From assembly GCA_016714085.1 (NCBI GenBank), contig JADJNW010000003.1, positions 310,001-374,000 on the forward strand: a DNA stretch of 64,000 bases, in the 5' to 3' direction. Shown here piece after piece: positions 55,787-64,000 of the stretch. Within the stretch, counting starts at the first letter, position 1. Every line of letters begins with the position of its first letter. A program made the translations under genes and the position numbers. Under the pieces are notes generated by a model. It ran no database searches. It was not told where the DNA came from and saw nothing but the letters and a program-made list of their open reading frames with translations. Source of the DNA: Saprospiraceae bacterium (lineage in GTDB: Bacteria; Bacteroidota; Bacteroidia; Chitinophagales; Saprospiraceae).

Positions 55787-57070
55787 TTATTCAGGCTTTA
55801 CAGCCGATGCTTCATGGTGCAAACTTTCTGCCAAATAAGGATCGTTCTTGGGTTCTAATGCTGCTTTTTCTAATCGGGAAAACACAAAGAAAATAAACAG
55901 CCCCAAGAATCCAACCATTGTACCCAACTCTAACAGACCCGGGAAATGGAATCCCATCAAAAACTCAACGCCGTGGTGTGCTGCTTCTTCGCCATGTGTA
56001 CCTTCGCTGTGATGCGCCAATGTTTCATGCGCAGTATGCAAGACCCCCGGTTTGATCATCAAAAAGTAATCGATCCAGTGACCCAGGAAGACAATAATCG
56101 AAACAAACACCATCGAACCGTATTTGCGCTTGGTATCATTCCGCATCAGGATAAAAAATGGCGCGATAAAATTGAGCACCAAATTGCCATAAAAAAGCGC
56201 TGGAAATTCCCGCTGACGTGTCAGGAAATAAACAGTTTCTTCGCCTACGTTTCCGTACCAAATCAGCATAAATTGTGAAAACCATAAATATGTCCAGAAT
56301 ATACTGATAGCGAAAATGTATTTACCAACATCATGCAAATGCTCTTCTGTTACCTTCTCATAATATCCTTTTGATTTTAGGAAAGATAACACAAGTACCG
56401 TCAAAGCCATAGCCGCCACAAACCAACTCGCCGCCGAATACCAGGCATACAAGGTACTATACCAATGCGCATCTACCGACATCACCCACTGCCAAATCAT
56501 CGCTGCACTCGTGAAACCACCCAAAGGCAAGAATGCTGCAGCAAATATCCGCATTTTGTGATGATGCTTGAAGTCAGATGTCCCGTGCGCATCTTCATCC
56601 ACCGAAAGTTGACGCAGCTTCCATGCAAAATAAATCCAAGCACCCACTATAACGAATGTTCCGAAAGTGTACCAACCTCTGTTCAGGAAAGAAGATTTAT
56701 GCTGCAAAATAGAATCCGTTGCTACAGCCTCAGCATCTGCCCAATGGTACAAATGGTGAAAACCACCCCACAACCCAATCATAAGGATAAGCAGCAAAGC
56801 AAGACCAGGTATCAAAAATAAGGAGAATGCTTCCCAAATGCGCTTCATCACTACGTACCAGCCCGCCCAGGATGTAATAAACGCTGATAAAATGAACAGC
56901 GAGATAAAGCCAATCCCAGTGAAAAATACGGTGTTGTGTAAGTAATTAGACCAAAAACGGGTATGCAGTGCGTCATCAGTCACGAAAGTGAGGAGCAGGC
57001 ACAATACACCTAAACCCATCATTCCGTAAAGCACTGTTTTATAACTTGACTCGAATTTAAATTGGTTCAT
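55787..57070 (-). CDS. actF: Alternative complex III subunit ActF
   Basis: A 427-residue inner-membrane protein with about ten helices, related to NrfD/PsrC-type quinol-binding subunits. LYGMMGLGVLCLLLTFVTDD starts helix 1; IFWTYLWFSQFMLIWYGNVG is a strongly conserved ActF helix with Trp/Tyr, and LVLNFIAPFFILMRNDTKRK a later one. ActF pairs with ActC in the membrane and helps carry quinol oxidation and coupling. The last gene of the act set before coxII, as usual in Bacteroidota. Confidence 0.9.
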   Translation of the reverse strand: MNQFKFESSYKTVLYGMMGLGVLCLLLTFVTDDALHTRFWSNYLHNTVFFTGIGFISLFILSAFITSWAGWYVVMKRIWEAFSLFLIPGLALLLILMIGLWGGFHHLYHWADAEAVATDSILQHKSSFLNRGWYTFGTFVIVGAWIYFAWKLRQLSVDEDAHGTSDFKHHHKMRIFAAAFLPLGGFTSAAMIWQWVMSVDAHWYSTLYAWYSAASWFVAAMALTVLVLSFLKSKGYYEKVTEEHLHDVGKYIFAISIFWTYLWFSQFMLIWYGNVGEETVYFLTRQREFPALFYGNLVLNFIAPFFILMRNDTKRKYGSMVFVSIIVFLGHWIDYFLMIKPGVLHTAHETLAHHSEGTHGEEAAHHGVEFLMGFHFPGLLELGTMVGFLGLFIFFVFSRLEKAALEPKNDPYLAESLHHEASAVKPE

Positions 57071-57114
57071 TGTATATCTTCCGTTTGAAAGTTCTTTCTA
57101 ATGATAAATCCGCA

Positions 57115-58014
57115 TTACTCATCGTGCGAGCCGCCACCGCTGTGCGATTCTGTGGGTGCTGGAGTTTGCACTTTAGCTGAATCCGCAGGCATAGGCGCTA
57201 TATCTGTTTGACGAGTAGCTAAGTTCGCTTTGAATTGCTTTTCAGGCACACCATAAGAAGGATTGAAGGTATTCGTACTGGCGCTATACACCAATTTCTT
57301 TTCCTTTGCCTGCAAAGAGCGAATGTAGTGAATCACTTGCCAACGCTCTTCAAAATTCAATTTATCGGCATAGCCACCCATTACATTTTTGCCGTACATA
57401 ATGGCATGATAATAGCGTCCATTCGTAGAATTGTAAAAAGTATCCTGCAAAAAGTTAGCAGGCGCAGCCGGGTACTTTGCATTCGGATTCGCATCACTCA
57501 CCAGATAACCTAAACCATCACCTTTTTCTCCATGACAAATGCCGCATTGAATATCATATAGCGCTTTACCGTTGGCTAAGCCTTTCTCCGTAATTGGGAA
57601 TGGATTATTGATAATTTCCTGGCTCGCCCGAGTACGCTCATCCTCGGTATCAGTATAATGATAAGGCACATGGCTATTCACTGGCACTGCAATAGAATTC
57701 ATATGTGTACCACCTCTAAGTGTATTGTGAATTTCCTCGAACTGGCTGGCATCAGCATTCATATATCCGGCATAACCTCTTGGAATAGTACCTTTTACTG
57801 GCAAGCGCACGCCTGACAAGTCTTTGCGCAAGAATACACTAGCACTATCCCAAGTATTGAGGTAATAATTACCATATACATTGCTCTCATAAGCAATCGA
57901 ATGCGCCATATCCGGCATATATTCATGCCCGGTTTTGTTGCCATCCGCAGGGCTACAGGAATACAGCACCACGACCGAAACGAAAATAATCAGAAATAAC
58001 TTGAATTGTCTCAT
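57115..58014 (-). CDS. actE: Alternative complex III subunit ActE (mono-heme cytochrome c lipoprotein)
   Basis: A 299-residue protein with a lipoprotein signal (FLIIFVSVVVLYSCSP; lipobox Cys). One heme c site is visible, LYDIQCGICHGEKGDGLGYL (CGICH), with the axial Met likely in NVMGGYADKLNFEERWQVIH. It takes electrons from ActA and passes them toward the oxidase. The C-terminal tail (ADSAKVQTPAPTESHSGGGS) is hydrophilic. Same order as in other ACIII operons. Confidence 0.94.
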   Translation of the reverse strand: MRQFKLFLIIFVSVVVLYSCSPADGNKTGHEYMPDMAHSIAYESNVYGNYYLNTWDSASVFLRKDLSGVRLPVKGTIPRGYAGYMNADASQFEEIHNTLRGGTHMNSIAVPVNSHVPYHYTDTEDERTRASQEIINNPFPITEKGLANGKALYDIQCGICHGEKGDGLGYLVSDANPNAKYPAAPANFLQDTFYNSTNGRYYHAIMYGKNVMGGYADKLNFEERWQVIHYIRSLQAKEKKLVYSASTNTFNPSYGVPEKQFKANLATRQTDIAPMPADSAKVQTPAPTESHSGGGSHDE

Positions 58015-58050
58015 CGCGCTTTATTTATAAAATAGCCTTTGTCTAAAAGT

Positions 58051-58581
58051 TTAAATTGTTTTTACATTCACTTCCGATGCGCCGGTATGGTTGAAAAAAT
58101 TCTTCAATTTATCCACAGCATCTCCACTTACTCCTGTTGTATCGAATGCAATACAGAATTTATCATCGGTAATACGATCATCCAACGTAGGATTGGTAAT
58201 ACCCGGAGCCATTCCGCAAACGGTATAGAACGTCACCACCATCCCAATCGCCGAAAACAACACAGTCAATTCAAACGTAATTGGAATGAATGCTGGCGCT
58301 GAAAAATAAGGCTTACCGCCAAAAATGATCGGCCAATCACGCGTGAACACCCAAGTCATAAACAAAAATGCAGTGAGTGTACCGATCGCACCAAAAATGA
58401 AACCGGAAATGTGCAAACGGCTTTCTGACAAATGCAGCGCATGATCCAGTCCATGGACCGGAAATGGTGAATACACATCCAAGATTTCCAGATGCGCACT
58501 TTGTGCTTCGTGAACCGCATGCAGCAGTTCTGATTCATCATTGTATAAACCGTAGAGTACTTCTTTATTTTCCTTAGCCAT
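58051..58581 (-). CDS. actD: Alternative complex III subunit ActD (DUF3341)
   Basis: A 176-residue DUF3341 protein. A cytoplasmic N-terminal domain starts LYGLYNDESELLHAVHEAQS and continues LEILDVYSPFPVHGLDHALH. Two membrane helices follow (FIFGAIGTLTAFLFMTWVFT; FIPITFELTVLFSAIGMVVT). It links ActC to ActB on the inner side of ACIII. The VYSPFPVHGLD motif is the family signature. No lesion seen. Confidence 0.94.
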   Translation of the reverse strand: MAKENKEVLYGLYNDESELLHAVHEAQSAHLEILDVYSPFPVHGLDHALHLSESRLHISGFIFGAIGTLTAFLFMTWVFTRDWPIIFGGKPYFSAPAFIPITFELTVLFSAIGMVVTFYTVCGMAPGITNPTLDDRITDDKFCIAFDTTGVSGDAVDKLKNFFNHTGASEVNVKTI

Positions 58582-58639
58582 TTTCTTTCTATTTTAATCC
58601 TCTACCAAATGGTCAATGGTAAATATTGAATAATCAATT

Positions 58640-59874
58640 TTAATGACTATGCGTTCCAACCGCTGCGTGCTCGTGCTTATGCGTCGCATTCGGCCCTGTA
58701 TATTGATCACCAGCACTTTTCAAAATGGATTTTACTTCTGCTACTGCTACGACTGGTGCCACCCTTGCAAAAATGAGATACAAGGTAAAGAACAAGCCCA
58801 GCGTACCAATAAAAATACCAATCTCCACCCAAGTTGGCACATAATAGCTCCAGCTTGATGGGATGTAGTCACGAGCCAGTGTCGTAGCAATAATTACAAA
58901 GCGTTCGAACCACATACCAATATTCACAAAAATGGACATCACGAAAGTGATCATAATATTGCGACGGAATCTCTTCACCCAGAAAATTTGTGGAGAAAGC
59001 ACATTACAAGACATCATCCCAACATAAGACCACCAGTAAGGGCCTAATACGCGATTGTAAAATGCATATTGTTCATATAAATACCCTGAGTACCAGGCAA
59101 TAAACAATTCTGTGAGATATGCCACACCTACAATTGTGCCCGTTACCAGGATGACTTTATTGTGTGAACCGACAATACCAGCGGAGTTGATAAACCTGCC
59201 AATACCAATGACAAACTCTCAAAGCGCTGCCAATGCTTGGCTGCACCCGTCCAGCCAAAAGAAAGGAAATTATAAACTTTCTTACGAAGACCCTTTGCGC
59301 GATCGCGAAGCGTTGCAAAATCTGGCACCAGACCTGTGTACCAAAACAATAAGGATACCGTAAAATAAGTCGAGATTGCAAATACGTCCCAAAGCAAAGG
59401 CGAGTTGAAGTTCACCCAAAGTGGGCCGCGCGTATTCGGATAAGGGAAGATGAAAAAGCCTAACCATAAACGCCCCATGTGGATCAAAGGAAACTGTCCT
59501 GCGCAGATTACCGCAAAAATTGTCATGGCTTCCGCAGCACGGTTTACTCCTGTGCGCCATTTTTGACGGAACAGCAGCAAGATCGCGGAAATCAGCGTAC
59601 CAGCATGACCGATACCGATCCACCAAACGAAGTTAGTAATATCCCAACCCCAGCCAATCGTTCTGTTTAGATTCCAGGAACCGATACCATAAAAAATAGT
59701 CCAGGTCACGCAAAACACGTACAGCCCAAGTCCTAGAACTGCTACGGTAAATGCAGCTATCCAGGCTGTACTCGGAACCCGCTCGGTCGGCGCGCATATA
59801 TCTTCCGTAATCTGGTGATAACTCTTGCCACCTTCAATTAACGGATCTCTAATCGGAGAAACAGGTGCACTCAT
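58640..59874 (-). pseudogene. actC: Alternative complex III subunit ActC, internal deletion and frameshift
   Basis: NrfD/PsrC-type membrane subunit that oxidises quinol. The first piece (59874-59143) is normal: TMSAPVSPIRDPLIEGGKSY-like start and helices FVWWIGIGHAGTLISAILLL, IHMGRLWLGFFIFPYPNTRG. It ends LVLSVHTIKSSW. The second piece, from 59156, continues NKVILVTGTIVGVAYLTELF. Between HTI and NKVIL, homologues carry a conserved loop and helix of about 60-70 residues (recalled, not computed), so roughly 200 bases appear to be missing at 59155-59160, with the frame lost. Total codons about 411 against about 480 in the family. Confidence 0.8.
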
Positions 59875-59934
59875 ATTTTATTGCAACTTATATTTTTCTA
59901 AATCACTTTTAGCAATGGGTAGCTGGCATCCAGC

Positions 59935-62900
59935 TTATCCTTCTATTTCTTCGCTTCTGTTGTTCACTTTTGCAGCATAGAATACTGAAGATTGTACGTT
60001 GATTTCTTCCAACACCAAGTAGTTCAATGGATTATCCATTTTCTTCGCTACATCGCCCTGCTTGTTATTGCGATCACCAAAAGTAATTGCGCCAGTCGGG
60101 CAAGCAGTTTGACAAGCGGTACGCACATCTGCATCCACCAAGCCACGCCCTTCGCGCTTTGCAGTCAATTTACCTTCCTGGATACGCTGTACACAGAAGC
60201 TACATTTTTCAATGACACCACGAGAACGAACCGTTACATCAGGATTCAAGACCATGCGGGTCAGGTTATCGGCATAGAAAGAAATACCATTTTCATTTTC
60301 TACGGTTGGGTCATTATTGTAATTATCGTTCATTCCGAAAATATCGGCAGTGGTAAAGTCTAACCAATTGAAACGGCGGACTTTATAAGGACAGTTGTTC
60401 GCACAATAGCGTGTACCGATACAACGGTTGTACGTCATTTGATTCAAACCCTCTGAACTATGGTTAGTCGCTGCTACCGGGCATACGTTTTCGCAAGGAG
60501 CGTTATCGCAATGCTGACAAAGCATCGGCTGATAAACTACATTCGGATTTTCAAAATCTCCGTAGAAATAGCGATCAATGCGCAGCCAAGTCATTTCATG
60601 ATGACGAGACACCTCCACTTTACCAACTACGGGCACATTATTCTCCGCCATGCAAGCTACTGCACAAGCTCCACAGCCAATACAGGCGTTCAAATCAATA
60701 TGCATTGCCCAGTGATGCCCTTGTCCGTACACATCTTTCAGATATTTGTCGTAAGGATAAAGCGTTTTACTGTTCAATTCTTGAGCTTCTGTGCGTCTTT
60801 CTTCAATATGATGCAGCAATTCTTCTAACTCGTTTACATTACCTTTAAAGATAATTGAACGATCTGTAATGCCTCCCTGGAAGCCATCACGACTGAATGG
60901 ATCGTTCAGTGTATTTGCTGTTTTTTCATCTACATTGATGACGTTTCCAGTTTTAGGATTAACATCCTTCACACCCATCGAATGGTGATATTGTACACAA
61001 GCAAAATCAGGGTCTTCGGCTACTTTGTCTGAAATATTAACATTGGTAGCAAAATACTGGGTATTCCCATTCTCATCAATCGTCAGCCAAGGGAAAGCAT
61101 TCACACCAACCAAAGAGCCCAAAGCCTTACCCGCTTTTCCAGTCGCCTCGCGCCCATATCCAATAGCGATAGCCACCGTGCCAGGCATTTGACCAAACTG
61201 ACGTACCGCCGTTACACGCTCCTTTCTACCGTTCACCTCCAGCTCTACAACGTCAGCTTTACCTTTGGCTTCCTCTTTATTTAAATTTTTAAGCGCTGTA
61301 AAGTCATTGCCTCCATCCCAGCCAATCGGGATAGCGAGGTGGTTATCCCATACCGTACGTGCCACAGGGTCAGGCATTTCCATCAACCAGGGATTCGAAG
61401 CAAATTGCCCCGCACCAACATTTACTGTTTCAAGGAAAGAAATCTCGATCTCCGTGTTTGCAGGCTTGCGCACTTTTGCAGCAGCAGCATTGATATCGGC
61501 GATCATATCGAATACTTTGCCTTCATCTGGCGCTTCGAATACGCCATCGTGCAAAGTACTATCCCAATATGCTTGAAAGGTAGCGTATTTATTCTGGCGT
61601 GGGAACATATTGGCTTCCCAATGCTTCTTCAAATATTCATACATCGGCTGCTCGGCCGCTGTATCTAAATTAGTGCTACCAGCCCAACGCAACAAACTTT
61701 CTTCTGCCTGGCGCGTATTGAACAATGGCGCAATAGTTGGTTGCATCAAGCTATAATGGCCGCGCTTTGGCTCGGCATCACCCCAGCTTTCCAAGAAGTG
61801 ATGCGTGGGTGTTGCATAGTCACACAATAATGCAGTCTCATTCGGCAAACCAGAGAAAGAAATCTTGGTTTTCACCTTGGCCATTCCATTGCGGAAGCGA
61901 TCGCTATTCGGCAAATCCCAGGCAGGATTCGCACCATCCATGAACAACAGCGCATCCACTTGACTTGCATTCATTTCACGCACCAATCGCTGAATATCTT
62001 TATCCTTACCCTGGCGCTGCATGGAAATATTAGTAAAGTCAATCGTTGGACCATAGTTTTGAAGCATATAGTTAATGCCATTGACAATAACCTGCTCCCC
62101 TGTATTATTCGAGCCAGAGACAACAAGAGATGCGCCGCGATGTGCCACCAATTCTTTTGCCGCTTCCGCCAGTTTTTTTGTTTTTTCAGCATCCAAACGC
62201 GGCCCAGTAATCGTAGAACCGCCCGTCAACTTTGCTACTTCATTATACAATGCTACAATAGCTGCACCTTGCTCGGATGGCTTCACCAAGATACGGTTAT
62301 CAGCATTTGAACCCGTCAAGCTCATGTGGCTTTCCACTTGAATGTGGCGAGACATCTTAGGATTGCTCGGATTTATTTTTCGATTTTGAACATACTGCGC
62401 CGCATATTCAATCGGTGAAATCCAGGTACCCAGAAAATCGGCGTCAAAGCTTACAATTACTTGTGCTTTGTCAAAATGATAATTCGGAATTACCGCTTGT
62501 CCAAAGCTTTGTTCGTTGGCTTCCAGAATCGCCGCACTAGAAATAGGATCATACACCACTACCTCTGTATTCGGGAATGCCACAACAAATTCAGCAATCG
62601 CCTTCTTTGTCATCGGACTCATGATCGTATTGGCTACAATGCGAATCCGCGAATCTGGTTTCAATTTACCAGCAATTTCTCTATCAATTTCTTCCCAACT
62701 TGGGCCTTGTCCTTTCTTTTTCTTATCAATCTTGCCATCTTTAACACGATAAGGCCCACCAATACGGCTGGTATCATACAAGCTCAATACACTTGCTTGT
62801 GCGCGTGCGCTCGTACCACCCATCGTCACTTTCGACAAGCTATTCCCTTCGATTTTAATAGGACGACCTTCACGTGTTTTCACCAAAATGGAGCAATAAT

Positions 62901-63210
62901 CGCCACCTTGTACAAAAGTAGAAGCATAATACGTAGCGACCCCCGGCACAATTTCATCCGGCTTCACGACATAAGGAATCGCTCTTTTAATAGGTATCTC
63001 ACAGCCTGCCGCAATCGTAGCTGCACCCAGACCAAAGCCTAAATACTTCAGAAAATCACGGCGGGAAGCACCTACTTCTAAAGCTTTATCCTCTGAAAGC
63101 TGATCCACGATTGGCAACTCTACAAACTCTTGCTTGGTAATTTCCTGATAAGATGGGTCATTATTTAGTTGTTCGACCCCAATCCAAATTTCGTTCGGTT
63201 TATTTTTCAT
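59935..63210 (-). CDS. actB: Alternative complex III subunit ActB (molybdopterin-like and Fe-S)
   Basis: About 1091 residues from the ATG at 63210 (MKNKPNEIWIGVEQLNNDPS). A twin-arginine-like RRDFLKYLGFGLGAATIAAG precedes the mature protein. Its first two-thirds resemble a molybdopterin oxidoreductase of the ACIII type without the cofactor; the last third carries four ferredoxin-type clusters: CIGCGACAVACMAENN, CQHCDNAPCENVCPVAA, CIGTRYCANNCPYKVRRF and CSFCVQRI with CQTACPTGAI. These transfer electrons from the quinol site to ActA. Twin-arginine export fits a periplasmic site. Confidence 0.95.
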   Translation of the reverse strand: MKNKPNEIWIGVEQLNNDPSYQEITKQEFVELPIVDQLSEDKALEVGASRRDFLKYLGFGLGAATIAAGCEIPIKRAIPYVVKPDEIVPGVATYYASTFVQGGDYCSILVKTREGRPIKIEGNSLSKVTMGGTSARAQASVLSLYDTSRIGGPYRVKDGKIDKKKKGQGPSWEEIDREIAGKLKPDSRIRIVANTIMSPMTKKAIAEFVVAFPNTEVVVYDPISSAAILEANEQSFGQAVIPNYHFDKAQVIVSFDADFLGTWISPIEYAAQYVQNRKINPSNPKMSRHIQVESHMSLTGSNADNRILVKPSEQGAAIVALYNEVAKLTGGSTITGPRLDAEKTKKLAEAAKELVAHRGASLVVSGSNNTGEQVIVNGINYMLQNYGPTIDFTNISMQRQGKDKDIQRLVREMNASQVDALLFMDGANPAWDLPNSDRFRNGMAKVKTKISFSGLPNETALLCDYATPTHHFLESWGDAEPKRGHYSLMQPTIAPLFNTRQAEESLLRWAGSTNLDTAAEQPMYEYLKKHWEANMFPRQNKYATFQAYWDSTLHDGVFEAPDEGKVFDMIADINAAAAKVRKPANTEIEISFLETVNVGAGQFASNPWLMEMPDPVARTVWDNHLAIPIGWDGGNDFTALKNLNKEEAKGKADVVELEVNGRKERVTAVRQFGQMPGTVAIAIGYGREATGKAGKALGSLVGVNAFPWLTIDENGNTQYFATNVNISDKVAEDPDFACVQYHHSMGVKDVNPKTGNVINVDEKTANTLNDPFSRDGFQGGITDRSIIFKGNVNELEELLHHIEERRTEAQELNSKTLYPYDKYLKDVYGQGHHWAMHIDLNACIGCGACAVACMAENNVPVVGKVEVSRHHEMTWLRIDRYFYGDFENPNVVYQPMLCQHCDNAPCENVCPVAATNHSSEGLNQMTYNRCIGTRYCANNCPYKVRRFNWLDFTTADIFGMNDNYNNDPTVENENGISFYADNLTRMVLNPDVTVRSRGVIEKCSFCVQRIQEGKLTAKREGRGLVDADVRTACQTACPTGAITFGDRNNKQGDVAKKMDNPLNYLVLEEINVQSSVFYAAKVNNRSEEIEG

Positions 63211-63286
63211 CTTGTATTGACTTCTATATTTTACTAGCGTTTGAGGTTTTAACTTCAAACTTGAAACATCAAACTTTCAAACTTAA

Positions 63287-64000
63287 TTAATAGTGGCATT
63301 TTTGGCATTCCAAACCACCAATCTCTTCTACTGTTACTTTTTGGCGTTCGCCTTTTTGCAATTCTTCGTGATAACGAGTATAAGATTTATAATATTCATT
63401 ATCGGTGAATTTCACCTCCGTCTGACGGTGGCAATTGATACACCAGCCCATCGAAAGCGGTGAATATTGAGCAACCACTTCCATTTCTTCTACTTTGCCG
63501 TGGCAGGTTTGGCATTCAAGCTGACCAATCGCTACGTGCTGCGCATGATTAAAATAAGCATGATCCGGCAAATTGTGAATACGTACCCATTCTATCGGCC
63601 CATAAATACTATTATCACCGGATTCTTTATTCGTCAATGCCGCCACAACGCCTTCCCACTGGGCATCTCTTTGTCTTTCGCCCTGGGTATCCCATTTGCC
63701 TTTTTCCTGCACATACGAATTGGTGAACCACTTTTTATAAATTTCTTCGATCTCAGCATCGCTCAATTGAGCATAGTTTTCAATATACTTGTCCGTATTT
63801 GGATCATAACCTACCGAAGCAAAAATCTTGGTCAACTCCGCTGTACCATATTGCGAACCGACTTCAATTGCCTTGTGACAATTCATACAGGTATTGGCAG
63901 CTGGAATATTAGAATGCTTGCTCCGACGAGCGCCGTCATGACAATACTGACAATCAATTTTTTGCAAACCCGCGTGCGTAGCGTGCGAGAACTTGATCGG
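63287..64000 (-). CDS. actA: Alternative complex III subunit ActA (pentaheme c), partial
   Basis: Membrane-anchored multiheme cytochrome c at the head of the operon. The window shows the C-terminal 237 codons; the N-terminus with its anchor lies beyond 64000. Five CxxCH sites are visible: CQYCH, CMNCH, CQTCH, CINCH and CQKCH. Distal His ligands fit NHAQH and FSHATHAGLQ. The stop is 29 bases before the next annotated upstream frame of actB (77 bases before the ATG I chose at 63210). It accepts electrons from ActB and feeds ActE. Confidence 0.95.
   Translation of the reverse strand, partial: PIKFSHATHAGLQKIDCQYCHDGARRSKHSNIPAANTCMNCHKAIEVGSQYGTAELTKIFASVGYDPNTDKYIENYAQLSDAEIEEIYKKWFTNSYVQEKGKWDTQGERQRDAQWEGVVAALTNKESGDNSIYGPIEWVRIHNLPDHAYFNHAQHVAIGQLECQTCHGKVEEMEVVAQYSPLSMGWCINCHRQTEVKFTDNEYYKSYTRYHEELQKGERQKVTVEEIGGLECQKCHY

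Overview
The window looks like chromosome of a member of the Bacteroidota, most likely of the Saprospiria type (inference from gene content, not from any search). The markers are a SusC/SusD pair, a complete alternative complex III operon (actA-F) joined to an aa3-type oxidase, a tmRNA whose tag resembles Bacteroidota tags, lipoproteins with Bacteroidota-like signal sequences, and TAnnTTTG-like promoter boxes.

Layout. 1-5190: small housekeeping and hypothetical genes (two DinB-like proteins, ilvE, rdgB, a TPR-like protein), then secG. 5.7-7.8 kb: groES-groEL. 7.9-15.2 kb: susD/susC, an M1 aminopeptidase and a phosphoesterase. 15.5-30.4 kb: a GNAT protein, then a striking block of exported proteins: two M48-like metallopeptidase/TPR proteins, two caspase-like (C14) peptidase/TPR proteins, two FecR-like proteins, one TPR protein and one CHASE2 membrane protein. 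These look like two diverged copies of one module and are my best candidate for an undescribed system. 30.6-33.4 kb: tmRNA, an AlaDH/PNT-family dehydrogenase and purC. 33.6-34.2 kb: a non-coding array of about 29 copies of a 21-bp repeat. 34.4-41.6 kb: AT-rich accessory genes, nearly all on the plus strand, separated by attC-like inverted repeats (an integron-like cassette array with no integrase in view). 41.8-42.5 kb: a tRNA-Arg gene split by a group I intron that encodes a PD-(D/E)XK homing endonuclease. 42.6-47.4 kb: hydrolase, ung, a large beta-propeller-like protein and a DUF423 protein. 47.6-64 kb: one long minus-strand respiratory operon read actA-actF, coxII, coxI, cyoE, two coxIII-type genes, coxIV, Sco-like, DUF420 and a small Cys protein. 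Electrons would pass from quinol through ACIII to the oxidase; the assembly factors lie at the 3' end. CoxII carries an unusual C-terminal OmpA-like domain.

Data quality. At least a dozen genes are interrupted by single-base indels, often in homopolymers (too few A, T or G), and three have single in-frame stops. Two more genes (rdgB and the M1 peptidase) have compensating frameshift pairs that leave scrambled internal segments. Because essential genes are hit, I read most of these as sequence errors rather than real pseudogenes. Broken frames are given as one feature over the whole gene, with the lesion described.
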